Assembly (NCBI RefSeq): GCF_029212645.1
Contig: NZ_JARGND010000016.1
Location: 1-64,000, forward strand
From: Vannielia sp.
GTDB lineage: Bacteria; Pseudomonadota; Alphaproteobacteria; Rhodobacterales; Rhodobacteraceae
Direction of reading: 5' to 3'
DNA: 64,000 nucleotides
The notes below the pieces were generated by a model that saw nothing but the letters and a program-made list of their open reading frames with translations, ran no database searches and had not been told where the DNA came from. Below are positions 26,174-34,745 of the stretch, piece after piece (position 1 is the stretch's first letter; each line of letters begins with the position of its first letter). The position numbers and the translations under genes are program-made.

Positions 26174-26337
26174 TCGTTTTTGCCCAGATCGTCGCTGGTA
26201 TCGATCATCCAGCCATTCGGCCCGGCGAGACTGTCGGGCAGGAAATCGGCCACGGTGATGAGGATTTCGCGCAGAAGCACGCAGACCAGAAAGGCCGAAA
26301 TGACATGGCCGACGGTGATGTGAGCGATGAAGTCCAT
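26170..26337 (-). CDS. Small predicted inner-membrane protein
   Basis: 55 residues from the ATG at 26337 (MDFIAHITVGHVISAF); AAGGGG lies about 9 bases upstream. The longer track ORF (159 residues) starts in low-complexity, Pro/Arg-rich sequence and is unlikely. One hydrophobic helix (about residues 8-31, VGHVISAFLVCVLLREILITVADF) is followed by a soluble tail ending WMIDTSDDLGKND. No family recognised. Its last codons overlap the convergent glycerate kinase stop. It may be non-coding, but start, RBS and helix make it plausible. Confidence 0.4.
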   Translation of the reverse strand: MDFIAHITVGHVISAFLVCVLLREILITVADFLPDSLAGPNGWMIDTSDDLGKND

Positions 26338-26715
26338 GGTGGTGATCCCCTTGATGACTGCTCGCACCGTGCCGAGGAAATAGGGCAAAAACGAGACGGG
26401 CGGCGGGCGGCGGCGCGGCAAAACGTTAAACCACCGCGCAGGGGTAAATGACGCCGCGTTAACCCTAAAAAGCAATGGGCCACAACCGATGCACAAGGGA
26501 TGCACAACCCATGCATACGCGATTTTGGCTTCCGCGAAGGGCTTAACGCAGCGCGCCATGACGGGGGATAAGCGCAGAAAATCGGGGTGTGAGAGGGAGT
26601 GCCGCTGTGATGAGCCTTGGACCGATCGCCGACCCAAGCTGCCCCGCAACGGCCCTCAGGGCGCAAAAAACGGGCAGGGCCGGGTGGCTCCGCCCTTTTG
26701 CCATGGGCCACGCGA
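26338..26715. other. Intergenic region right of the small membrane protein
   Basis: 378 bases. It contains the minus-strand terminator of the T6SS half-operon at 26665-26702 and presumably the promoter of the small membrane protein gene. No convincing ORF or RNA gene seen; the plus-strand ORFs at 26489-26771 are Arg-rich and lack a ribosome site. Confidence 0.5.
26665..26702 (-). terminator. Intrinsic terminator at the 3' end of the minus-strand T6SS genes
   Basis: On the minus strand GGGCGGAGCC-ACCC-GGCCCTGCCC forms a 10-position stem with one G-U pair and one mismatch, followed directly by GTTTTTTG. It lies about 15 bases after the stop of the 153-residue gene. Confidence 0.75.
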
Positions 26716-27177
26716 TCAATAGGTGGATTTGTACGCCTCTTTGGCGACCTTCTCGAAGCCCTTGCGGATGATCATTTGCTTAACCATCGACTGGGTGATC
26801 GACTTGGCGATGGCGCTGCCGCCCATTTTGACGCCGCGCGAGAAGTAGACCGCATAGATGCCATCCATCACCAGCGAAGTGGCGAATTGGGCGAACTGCT
26901 TGTTGGCCATTTCGATGATCGACATATCGCGCATGAAGATGCGGTCATCGTATTTTGCGGCCATGCAAACCTGGGTGATGGCCATGCCGTCTACGCTGAG
27001 TGGGGACAGCTTGGAGACCAGCCACTCGCCCATGCTGACATCGCCTGAACGATCAGCATCGGCGCCTTCATAGAAGCTGACGATGGTGACGACATCATTG
27101 CCGACAAAGCCGACGGCGCCGATGTCTTTTGTGCTGTCCAGCGGGTCCTGGATTGCGATCCATTCGATTGAGGGCAT
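26716..27177 (-). CDS. Unassigned protein at the end of the T6SS half-operon
   Basis: 153 residues from the ATG at 27177 (MPSIEWIAIQDPLDS), with GAAAGGAATAAAC just upstream; the track start at 27207 lacks this. I do not recognise the family. The first half looks beta-rich (EWIAIQDPLDSTKDIGAVGFVGNDVVTIVSFYEG, then a DADRSGDVS loop resembling a Ca-binding loop), the second half is helical and ends in a basic, amphipathic tail (SRGVKMGGSAIAKSITQSMVKQMIIRKGFEKVAKEAYKSTY). No signal peptide. It follows clpV by 108 bases with a hairpin between and a terminator after, so it is probably co-transcribed with clpV. A secreted cargo, a sheath/ClpV accessory factor, or an immunity-type protein are all possible. 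Confidence 0.75.
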   Translation of the reverse strand: MPSIEWIAIQDPLDSTKDIGAVGFVGNDVVTIVSFYEGADADRSGDVSMGEWLVSKLSPLSVDGMAITQVCMAAKYDDRIFMRDMSIIEMANKQFAQFATSLVMDGIYAVYFSRGVKMGGSAIAKSITQSMVKQMIIRKGFEKVAKEAYKSTY

Positions 27178-27243
27178 GTTTATTCCTTTCCAAAGTATTG
27201 GTTTCAATAGGGATACGCCGAAAATTGACGCTTGGGGTCGTGT

Positions 27244-27276
27244 GGCCCGCCCCGTTCAAAATGCGGGGGGCGGGCC
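27244..27276 (-). promoter_or_regulatory. Strong hairpin between clpV and the 153-residue gene
   Basis: Perfect 10-base inverted repeat GGCCCGCCCC/GGGGCGGGCC with a 13-base loop, starting 10 bases after the clpV stop. It is not followed by a T-run on the minus strand. It could protect the clpV mRNA end or lower expression of the distal gene. Confidence 0.55.
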
Positions 27277-27285
27277 GGGGATGGA

Positions 27286-30084
27286 TCAGGCGAGATCGTA
27301 GGCGAAATTGCCGTCTTTCACGCCTACTTTCACCGATTTCAGCTCATCGCCGTTCACCGCCTTTTCGAGGATGGCGCGCGACAGATCGGGCAGGATGGAA
27401 TTGGTGATGATGTTGTCGATCATGCGGCCACCCGAATCCGGGTCGTTGCACTGGGATACGATGTGGTCGATCACCTCGTCGGACAGGTCCATGCTGGCGT
27501 TGTGGTTTTGCTTCACGCGTTTGACGATGGAACCGAGCTTGAGCTTGGTGATCATGGCCAGCACCTCGCTGCCGAGCGGGTAGTAGGGGATGGTGACGAT
27601 GCGGCCCAGCAGAGCGGGCGGGAAGACCTCCAGCAGGGAGGGGCGCAGCGCGTCGGCCAGCGCTTCCGGGTCTGGGTGGGCCTCGCCCTGGGCGCACATA
27701 TCCATGATGACATCGGTGCCCGCGTTGGAGGTGAGCAGGATCAGGCAGTTCTTGAAATCAATCCCGCGGCCGGAGCCGTCTTCCATGTGGCCCTTGTCGA
27801 AGACCTGGAAGAAGAGTTCGTGCACATCGGGGTGGGCCTTTTCGACCTCATCAAGCAGCACCACCGAGTAGGGCTTGCGGCGCACGGCCTCGGTGAGGCG
27901 CCCGCCTTCGCCGTAGCCCACATAGCCCGGAGGGGCGCCTTTGAGCAGGGCGACGGTGTGGGCCTCCTGATACTCGGACATGGCGATGGTGATGACGTTT
28001 TGCTCGCCGCCATAGATCGCCTCGGCCAGCGCCAGGGCGGTTTCGGTTTTGCCCACGCCGGAGGGACCGGCGAGCATGAAGACACCGATGGGTTTGCCGG
28101 GGTTGTCGAGCTTGGCGGTGGAGGTTTCGATGCGCTTGGCGATCATCTCCAGCCCGTGATCCTGCCCGACGACGCGCTCCTTGAGGCGGTCTGCGAGGGT
28201 GAGGATGGCCTGCACCTCATCGGCGACCATGCGGCCCACGGGGATGCCTGTCCAATCGCCGACAACGCTAGCGACGGCCTGATAATCGACGTGGGAGTAG
28301 ATCATCCGCTCGTCGGCGTCGCGCTCCTCAAGCTCGGCGACCTTGGTGGCGAGCGCCTCGCGCAGCTTTTCGGCGTCCTCGGCGGAGGCGGGGGCTGCGT
28401 GCTCTTCGGGGAGGTCTGCGGGCGCTTCGGTGGGAGCCTCTTCGGCGGGGGCCTCATCGGCGGTTTCCTCGGCCTCATCCTGGGCTTCGGCGGCTTCCTC
28501 GGGGGTGGGGGGCACTTCGCCCTCTTCGTCAACCGGGAGCTTGCCGCTGCCTTCGCCGGTGAGCTTGGCGCGCAGTTCGAGCACCTCCTGCACGATGGAT
28601 TTCTCTTCCTCGTACTTGGCTATGGTGGCGGCCAGATCATCCTCTAGCTTGCTGCGGTCGGCCTTTAGCTCGTCGATCCGGTCCTGATTGGTTTCTCCCA
28701 GCTCGGCCTGGCGCTCCTTGCCCAGCAGTTCGGCATCGACCGAGGCGATGGCGGCCTTGAGGTCGGCCACATGGGCGGGGGTGGTGCTTTGGGAGATCGC
28801 CACGCGGGCCGAAGCCGTATCGAGCAGGGACACGGCCTTGTCGGGCAGCTGGCGCGCGGGGATATAGCGCGAGGAAAGCTGGACGGCGGCGACGATGGCC
28901 TCATCGGAGATGCGGACCTTATGGTGCGCTTCCATCGGGGCCATGATGCCGCGCAGCATGTAGCAGGCCTTCTCGATATCCGGCTCATCAATGGTGATGG
29001 GCTGGAAGCGGCGGGTGAGGGCCGGGTCTTTCTCGAAGTACTTTTGGTACTCCATCCAGGTTGTTGCGCCGATGGTGCGCAGGGTGCCACGGGCCAGCGC
29101 GGGCTTCATCAGGTTGGCCGCATCGCCGGTGCCGGCAGCGCCGCCGGCGCCGATCAGGGTGTGGGTTTCATCAATGAACAGGATGATGGGCGTGGCGGAG
29201 CCTTGCACCTCGTCGATGAGCTGGCGCAGGCGCTGCTCGAACTCGCCCTTCATCGAGGCGCCGGCTTGCATCAGGCCCATATCGAGCGAGAGCAAGCGGT
29301 TGCCTTGAAGCTGTGGCGGCACATCACCGGCGGCGAGGCGCTGGGCGAAGCCTTCGACCACGGCGGTTTTGCCGACCCCGGCCTCACCGGTGAGGATGGG
29401 GTTGTTCTGACGGCGGCGCATCAGCACGTCGATGATATTGCGGATTTCGTCGTCACGGCCCACGATCGGGTCCATCTTGCCGGAAGCGGCTTGCGCGGTG
29501 AGGTCAACGCAGTAGCGATCCAGCGCGGTGGTGCCGGTGGGCGAGCCTTCGCCGCCGCCGCCCCCGCCGGAGGACAGGCCGGAGCCATCCATCGGGCGCT
29601 GGTCTTCCTCATCGGAGGCGGACCAGACGGAGCGGGCATCATTGACGAGGGTTTCCACATTGAGCCCGGACAGGGTGGGCGAACATTCCTTGAGCGTTTC
29701 CGCCAGCTTGCGGGATTTCAGCGCCGCCACCAAAAGGTGGCCGGTGCGGATGGACGGCTCGGCAAAGAGCAGCGTGGCGTAGTGCCAGCCGCGATCCAGC
29801 AGATCAATCACCGAGGTCGAGAAGCCCGGCATCTCGGTGACGTTCTTGCGATAATCGTCGATGGTTTTTTGCAACTCAGCCAGCACTTTGGAGCGATCAA
29901 TGCCGTAGTTGATGAGGGAGACGGAAATGTCAGACTTTTCGTTGGCCACCATGTGATAGAACCAGTGCGAAAGCTCGACGTTGCGGTTTCCTTCGCTGCG
30001 CGCGTGGCGGTGGGCCTTCATGAAGGCGTCGTAGCCGGAGCTGCCTAGCTTTCCGGCGACTGTTTCGAGGCTTACATCTGACAT
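27286..30084 (-). CDS. tssH: T6SS ATPase ClpV (TssH)
   Basis: 932 residues, the AAA+ unfoldase that disassembles contracted TssBC sheaths in the cytoplasm. The N domain (about 1-160) is of the Clp-N type ([26 protein letters not shown]). NBD1 has Walker A GEAGVGKT at 233-240 and Walker [14 protein letters not shown]2 has Walker A GPSGVGKT at 673-680 and Walker [12 protein letters not shown]. The middle domain carries a long Glu/Ala/Pro-rich insert ([28 protein letters not shown]...), which is unusually acidic and probably disordered. The gene begins 60 bases after the tssG stop and is followed by the 153-residue gene. Confidence 0.96.
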   Translation of the reverse strand: MSDVSLETVAGKLGSSGYDAFMKAHRHARSEGNRNVELSHWFYHMVANEKSDISVSLINYGIDRSKVLAELQKTIDDYRKNVTEMPGFSTSVIDLLDRGWHYATLLFAEPSIRTGHLLVAALKSRKLAETLKECSPTLSGLNVETLVNDARSVWSASDEEDQRPMDGSGLSSGGGGGGEGSPTGTTALDRYCVDLTAQAASGKMDPIVGRDDEIRNIIDVLMRRRQNNPILTGEAGVGKTAVVEGFAQRLAAGDVPPQLQGNRLLSLDMGLMQAGASMKGEFEQRLRQLIDEVQGSATPIILFIDETHTLIGAGGAAGTGDAANLMKPALARGTLRTIGATTWMEYQKYFEKDPALTRRFQPITIDEPDIEKACYMLRGIMAPMEAHHKVRISDEAIVAAVQLSSRYIPARQLPDKAVSLLDTASARVAISQSTTPAHVADLKAAIASVDAELLGKERQAELGETNQDRIDELKADRSKLEDDLAATIAKYEEEKSIVQEVLELRAKLTGEGSGKLPVDEEGEVPPTPEEAAEAQDEAEETADEAPAEEAPTEAPADLPEEHAAPASAEDAEKLREALATKVAELEERDADERMIYSHVDYQAVASVVGDWTGIPVGRMVADEVQAILTLADRLKERVVGQDHGLEMIAKRIETSTAKLDNPGKPIGVFMLAGPSGVGKTETALALAEAIYGGEQNVITIAMSEYQEAHTVALLKGAPPGYVGYGEGGRLTEAVRRKPYSVVLLDEVEKAHPDVHELFFQVFDKGHMEDGSGRGIDFKNCLILLTSNAGTDVIMDMCAQGEAHPDPEALADALRPSLLEVFPPALLGRIVTIPYYPLGSEVLAMITKLKLGSIVKRVKQNHNASMDLSDEVIDHIVSQCNDPDSGGRMIDNIITNSILPDLSRAILEKAVNGDELKSVKVGVKDGNFAYDLA

Positions 30085-30144
30085 CGTCGTTCGTCCCTGT
30101 TTTAATATGCTCGGGGGACGGCCCCCCGGTTTGAATATCTGCCG

Positions 30145-31188
30145 CTAACCCGCCTGATGCAGGCTGAAGTGGGCGTCTGAAACATAATCGTCGTCTTTTG
30201 TATCTGCCTTGTCGGCCTTCACCGGCGTCCAGCAAGTATAGCCAAGGCGCCCCTGCTTGCCGATTTGCGCCGAAGGGCAGGCGCGGCGGGGCAGGGCGAG
30301 TTTAACATCAAAATCAATTTGCTCCCCCAGATAAAATCTTACCATATCCGCCAGCCTGGCAAACATTTTGCCGCCGGGCAGGAAGCTTTTGTAATCATCA
30401 AGGCCTTCGGTGCGGATCTCGATGGTGGCCTTGTCGTTGATCGAATAAACGCGCCGCCCGGCATAGGTGTTGCGGCCAAGCTCGGCGCCCGAGCGGCCCA
30501 TGCGGGTGAGATCGCTTTCCTCGAAATCAAGCCAGATGCCCTGGCGTTCGATGATATGCACATCGACCCCGAGCACGCCCTCAAGCACCTGCTGGAGCCG
30601 CTTGGCCGATTTGACCCGTCCCGCCATGACCCCGGCAAAGGGGAGCTTGGCGATATCCGGCACGCGATCACGGTCCTGGTAGGGTTTGGTGCCGATGCCG
30701 ATGAAACTGCCGAGCCAATCGGAAAAGCGATCCTCATCGGGGCGGTCAAACTGGGCAATCGGGCGGGCATCGGCCCAGACGCGGTGGAACAGTTGCAAGA
30801 AGCGGGTGGCGAAGATATCGGCAAAGCGGATGAAGGCATCATCCCCGGCGCGCATCCAGCGATAGGCCTCGATGGAGGTGAGCAGCGGCAGCGGGCCTTG
30901 CGGGCCGAAATAGCCCAGAAAGCGGGTGCGTAGGCGGGGGACTTCGCCCTCGCGGACCTCAAACGCCTGCACGTTGGAGGCGGGAAAATCGAGGAACGGG
31001 TCTTGCCCGACCGAAACGATCTCCTGGCTGAGCACCTGGCTCTTGCCGATGCGGGGCTTGTCGGGGAACATCCGCTCCATCTCGCGCAGGAGCGCGTGGA
31101 TATTGAAGCGGTAAGGCTCGGCCTCCAGCATCTCGCGGCGCGAGCGGGCCTTTTCGAGCGGCAGGTGCTTTTGCTCGGCCTCGCTCAT
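30145..31188 (-). CDS. tssG: T6SS baseplate subunit TssG
   Basis: 347 residues of the ImpH/VasB family. Diagnostic stretches: FNIHALLREMERMFPDKPRIGKS, VPRLRTRFLGYFGPQGPLPLLTSIEAYRW, DIFATRFLQLFHRVWADARP and the C-terminal GKQGRLGYTCWTPVK. TssG forms the wedge with TssE, TssF and TssK in the baseplate. The ATG overlaps the tssF stop by 4 bases, so the two are translationally coupled, in line with their fixed 2:1 complex. Confidence 0.95.
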   Translation of the reverse strand: MSEAEQKHLPLEKARSRREMLEAEPYRFNIHALLREMERMFPDKPRIGKSQVLSQEIVSVGQDPFLDFPASNVQAFEVREGEVPRLRTRFLGYFGPQGPLPLLTSIEAYRWMRAGDDAFIRFADIFATRFLQLFHRVWADARPIAQFDRPDEDRFSDWLGSFIGIGTKPYQDRDRVPDIAKLPFAGVMAGRVKSAKRLQQVLEGVLGVDVHIIERQGIWLDFEESDLTRMGRSGAELGRNTYAGRRVYSINDKATIEIRTEGLDDYKSFLPGGKMFARLADMVRFYLGEQIDFDVKLALPRRACPSAQIGKQGRLGYTCWTPVKADKADTKDDDYVSDAHFSLHQAG

Positions 31189-33146
31189 AGCAGCGGCCCG
31201 GTGCCCGAACGCGGCGCAAAGCGCATGATCTCGCCACGGCTTTCAGAGCGCAACACGGTTTCGGTGAAGCTGTTCATATGGGCGTAATCGGCAAAGAAGC
31301 GGTCAAGCACGGCGCCGATCAGCATGATGCCGGTGCCCTCGAAGGCGCGTTCATCAAAGGTGAGGGTCACTTCGGTGCCGCGGGCGGCGTGGTAGCCATC
31401 TTCGCGGCGCAGCGAGCGGGTGATGGGCCGCGAGGCGATGGAGGTGATGCCGCGCAACTGGCGCTCGGTGACCGAATCACCGATATCGCAGAACAGGGAC
31501 AGCAGCTCGCGCAGGCCGCCCGCCGGATCCGTGGCGTTGCGGTCCTTGAGGCCGAGGTGGTTGAAGCTGAGCAGGTTGACCAGCCGCCACATGACCTCCC
31601 CATGGTGGCCGATGCGCGGATCGTTGCGATCCATATCCGCGATGGAGGCCGAGGGCGGGGTGGGGCCGGAAATGCAGGCGAGCGGCACGTTGACATCATC
31701 GGTCAGGCGGAAATCCACCTTGCTTTGGCCGATGGGCAATTGCTGCACGAGGTGGCGGTTGGAACACAGCGCAACAACCTGAAGGCGCTGCACGCGCTCC
31801 TCGTCATCAAGGCCCGCAGGCTCATAGATTGACAGGTAGGTTTCGGTGCCAATGTAATCGCCGCCCATGCCAAAGCGGCGCTCTTTTTCGGTAAGGCGGC
31901 GGGGCTTGCGCGAAAAGCTGTAAAACAGTGCTTCGGCGGGGCGAATCTCGCTCGGCGGTTGGCTGTAGAGCTTGTAGACCTCAACCTTTTTGCGCACGCC
32001 GGGGTAGTGGGCGTGAACGTCCTTGATGCGGTGGACCTCGTAATTGACGGCCGGGCTGCTATCGGGGACTACGAGATATTCGTTGAACTTGGGATCAGGG
32101 CGCACCCGTGAGCAGCGCTCCTCAAAGAGGTTGATCGAGGGCGCGGCGTAGAGGCGGAAGTGCTTTGGCTCGATCAGCGCGGCGAGTTTGGGCTGGCTTT
32201 GGCCGAACTCGATCAGCACATCAAAGGCCGGGGCGGGGATGCGCGCGAGCAGGCGCTTGAGGCCCTTCATGCGGAAGCCGAGGAACTTTTGCGGCAGGAT
32301 CCAGAACTCGCGCAGGAGCGAGAAGCCCTCAAATATCTTGTCTTCTTCGGGGAAGAGGCGCTCTTCCTCGCGAAAGCCCACCTGCTCGATGAAATCGGGC
32401 GGGCAGGGGAGGAAGACCGGGTCGCCGGTGCGATCAAGGTAGCGCAGGGTGATGCGGCAGCTATCGGAGAAGATCTGCTCGTAAAGCGTGACCATATCGG
32501 CGCGGGGGCCGTTGAGGTAGATCGGCAGCTCGCGGGCTTCGATCTCGTTCACCAGCGCGGGCTTTTCGCCCTTCTTGGGGGGCAGATCCGGGTCACGCTC
32601 GGTGTTGTCGGTGCGGCGCACGAAGCGCAGGCGCAGGCCGGCGGCGGTGTCATTCATCACGTCCAGCCCCAGGGCCTGCATCGGGCCGGGGGAGGGCATG
32701 TAGGTGGCGGTGTCAATCTCGAGCGGCCAGAGGGTGAGGGGGGCCGAAAGGCGGAAGCGGGCCGACACGCGCTGCTCGCGCTCGACATAGGTGGCATCAA
32801 GGTAGCTGCCCGGCTCAAACCGCTCGCCCTTCACCAGATCCTTCTCGTTGAAATCCGGGGTGGCCTGCACGATCATCGCCGAGGGCGTGGGCGCGAGGTA
32901 GTCGGGCATCAACTGCTCTAGCAGGTTGGTGGTGAAGGTTTGAAACTCGCTCTGGAGCGCAACCTGGATCCGCGCCGCCATGAAGGCGGTGCCCTCGAAC
33001 AGCCCGCCAAGGCCGGGATCGAGCTTGTCTTCGGTCAGCCCGCCAAGGCGCTCGGCGATGCCGGGATATTCCTCGGCAAACTCCTTGGACCGCTCGTAAA
33101 GAACGGCCAGTTCCTTGTTATAGGCGTTGAGGAATTCTCGGTTCAT
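31185..33146 (-). CDS. tssF: T6SS baseplate subunit TssF
   Basis: 653 residues of the ImpG/VasA family: MNREFLNAYNKELAVLYERSKEFAEEYPGIAERLGGL at the start, VALQSEFQTFTTNLLEQLMPDYLAPTPSAMIVQ, PVFLPCPPDFIEQVGF, and the C-terminal GTEVTLTFDERAFEGTGIMLIGAVLDRFFADYAHMNSFTETVL. Length is typical. It sits 7 bases after tssE and overlaps tssG, giving a compact tssEFG baseplate unit. Confidence 0.96.
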   Translation of the reverse strand: MNREFLNAYNKELAVLYERSKEFAEEYPGIAERLGGLTEDKLDPGLGGLFEGTAFMAARIQVALQSEFQTFTTNLLEQLMPDYLAPTPSAMIVQATPDFNEKDLVKGERFEPGSYLDATYVEREQRVSARFRLSAPLTLWPLEIDTATYMPSPGPMQALGLDVMNDTAAGLRLRFVRRTDNTERDPDLPPKKGEKPALVNEIEARELPIYLNGPRADMVTLYEQIFSDSCRITLRYLDRTGDPVFLPCPPDFIEQVGFREEERLFPEEDKIFEGFSLLREFWILPQKFLGFRMKGLKRLLARIPAPAFDVLIEFGQSQPKLAALIEPKHFRLYAAPSINLFEERCSRVRPDPKFNEYLVVPDSSPAVNYEVHRIKDVHAHYPGVRKKVEVYKLYSQPPSEIRPAEALFYSFSRKPRRLTEKERRFGMGGDYIGTETYLSIYEPAGLDDEERVQRLQVVALCSNRHLVQQLPIGQSKVDFRLTDDVNVPLACISGPTPPSASIADMDRNDPRIGHHGEVMWRLVNLLSFNHLGLKDRNATDPAGGLRELLSLFCDIGDSVTERQLRGITSIASRPITRSLRREDGYHAARGTEVTLTFDERAFEGTGIMLIGAVLDRFFADYAHMNSFTETVLRSESRGEIMRFAPRSGTGPLL

Positions 33147-33153
33147 CGGCGTC

Positions 33154-33708
33154 TCATTTGTCCGAGATGTTGGTGAATTGCATCTTGCCGGACCCTACGT
33201 CGATTTCTGCGACAAATTCCAAAGGAATATCAACAGGTTTGCAAGCCATTTCGGCGTGGATTTCAAACATCAGCTTTTGCTGTTCCTGATTTTCCGCCTC
33301 AACCAGCTTTACATCCATGCTCTCGGGCACAAAGCGCGGTTCGTTGTTGATGAGCGCGCGGGCGAGTTGCTTGGGCACCTTTTGCACCTTGATATCCTCA
33401 GAGGTGAGGTTGGAAAGATCGACCACGCCATAATTGAGGATGGATTTGCGCACATAGTCGAGATCATCCACATCCATGCAGGCATCGAGGTTGATGGTGT
33501 TAGCAAGCTGCACGAGGTCAATCTCGAGATTGCGCTTCAATTCGGCCTCATTGGCGCCACGGCGGCGGTGGGCGGTGCGCTCGGTGAGCACGCGCTGGCC
33601 GTCTTGGTAGGAGGTGCTGTCGATCTTAGCATCGCGGGCACGGTGCGCCTCGCGGAAGGCATACATCACCGGAACCTGAAGCTGCTGATTTTTCGCCGGT
33701 TTCGCCAT
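33154..33708 (-). CDS. tssE: T6SS baseplate subunit TssE (gp25-like)
   Basis: 184 residues from the ATG at 33708 (MAKPAKNQQLQVPVMYAFREAHRARD), which has AGGGAGGG just upstream; the track ORF extends 57 codons into the intergenic region without support. The core is the gp25/lysozyme-like fold: SYQDGQRVLTERTAHRRRGANEAELKRNLEIDLVQLANTINLD, VRKSILNYGVVDLSNLTSEDI, then LARALINNEPRFVPESMDVKLVEA. It joins the sheath base to the TssFG wedge. Confidence 0.9.
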   Translation of the reverse strand: MAKPAKNQQLQVPVMYAFREAHRARDAKIDSTSYQDGQRVLTERTAHRRRGANEAELKRNLEIDLVQLANTINLDACMDVDDLDYVRKSILNYGVVDLSNLTSEDIKVQKVPKQLARALINNEPRFVPESMDVKLVEAENQEQQKLMFEIHAEMACKPVDIPLEFVAEIDVGSGKMQFTNISDK

Positions 33709-34067
33709 GGTGCCCTCCCTTGCTAAGCGTGCCGTGTGTTCGCTGACGTTACGATAACGGGCAGAGGGCGCGGCGTGAAGGGGCGGCGGGAGCGGGATGG
33801 GTGAAATTGCGGCATGGATGTCCTCTTGAAATGGGGAGGAAGTCTTTGGAATGGAAGAAAAAACGAGGGTAGCGGGCAATTAAGAGAGCGCGGCGTGATG
33901 CCATTCTGGGCAATGAGCGCCGAAATCGCGACGCTGCCGGGGAAGTAAAGGCTTTAGGGCGCCGCAAGTTTGGCGGGGCCTAAAAGCAAACGGGGCACAT
34001 TGCTGCGCCCCGTTCGATTTCTGCGAAAGCTGGCCTGGCGCGAGGGCCGGGCTGCTTTGAGGGCCTA
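33709..34067 (-). other. Intergenic region between hcp and tssE
   Basis: 359 bases. The hcp terminator occupies 33982-34014. The remaining 270 bases contain no convincing ORF; since the terminator should stop hcp transcripts, a separate promoter for the tssEFG-clpV unit is expected here, but no clear consensus was seen. Confidence 0.5.
33982..34014 (-). terminator. Intrinsic terminator after hcp
   Basis: On the minus strand AACGGGGC...GCCCCGTT is a perfect 8-base stem with a 10-base loop, followed by TGCTTTT. It lies about 50 bases past the hcp stop. Confidence 0.8.
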
Positions 34068-34556
34068 TTACCGGCCTTCGCCAGTGGCGACGTTGTAACC
34101 AGCAGTCGTGGTGCCGGCGTCGGTGCCGTCCTCGTTCTGCAGTTTGTACTCAACGTCGATCTCACGGTAGTTCAGCGAGAAGCTCTCGGTCATCACGTCG
34201 TCGCCGCCACCGGCACCGCCGAAGGACATGGATGTCACGATGGCGTGGGTGAGTTTAACGGTGAAGTAAGGAAGAACCTCGCCACCGGTTGCTTTCGTGG
34301 CGTGCACGTCAACGGTTGCGTAGTGCTGGCCGAGGCACAGCTTTTTCAGCAGGTCGGTGGAGCACTTGTCACACACTTTGGTGGCCATCAGATCGCCGAC
34401 CTGAACTTTGCCGGAGCCGCCGCCGCGACCAGTGTGCATGGTGCCGGACTGCGAGCCAGCGAAGGACATCGACATCAGGTCGATCCAGCCTTCGTAGCCT
34501 TTCACAACACATTCGCCGTCAACACCATCGAGTTTCATGTAGAGTGCGGTAGCCAT
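34068..34556 (-). CDS. hcp: T6SS inner tube protein Hcp (TssD)
   Basis: 162 residues. The Hcp1 fold is evident: MATALYMKLDGVDGECVVKGYEGWIDLMSMSFAGSQ at the start, GKVQVGDLMATKVCDKCSTDLLKKLCLGQHYATVDVHATKA, YFTVKLTHAIVTSMSFGG and SFSLNYREIDVEYKLQNEDG. It forms hexameric rings of the secreted tube. Odd: the middle loop carries three cysteines, two as CDKC, where most Hcp proteins have a plain helix. The ribosome site AAAAGGAGATCAACTA is strong. A stem-loop upstream and a terminator downstream isolate the gene as its own high-level transcript. Confidence 0.96.
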   Translation of the reverse strand: MATALYMKLDGVDGECVVKGYEGWIDLMSMSFAGSQSGTMHTGRGGGSGKVQVGDLMATKVCDKCSTDLLKKLCLGQHYATVDVHATKATGGEVLPYFTVKLTHAIVTSMSFGGAGGGDDVMTESFSLNYREIDVEYKLQNEDGTDAGTTTAGYNVATGEGR

Positions 34557-34708
34557 TAGTTGATCTCCTTTTGGTACCTGGTTTTAGCAATGATTTGCTT
34601 TTTAAAAATAAAGACCAGTAATATCCGGTCCCTACTGAGATGGGGAGTATGCCTCCCCGTTGCAAGGCCCACACACAAAGATTTTTAAAAAATTGTGATG
34701 GAACCGAA

Positions 34709-34733
34709 CGGGCCGCTGCGAAACAGCGGCCCG
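34709..34733 (-). promoter_or_regulatory. Stem-loop between tssC and hcp
   Basis: Perfect 10-base stem CGGGCCGCTG/CAGCGGCCCG with a 5-base loop, 12 bases after the tssC stop on the minus strand. The T-rich stretch (AATTTTTT) is about 15 bases further on, so it is either a weak terminator or a processing/stabilising element separating tssBC from hcp. Confidence 0.6.
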
Positions 34734-34745
34734 AACCCTTGAAAA

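Noticed and set aside
27232-28647. 471-residue plus-strand ORF opposite clpV
   Set aside because: Shadow of clpV; low-complexity Gly/Val-rich translation arises from the antisense of the acidic insert.
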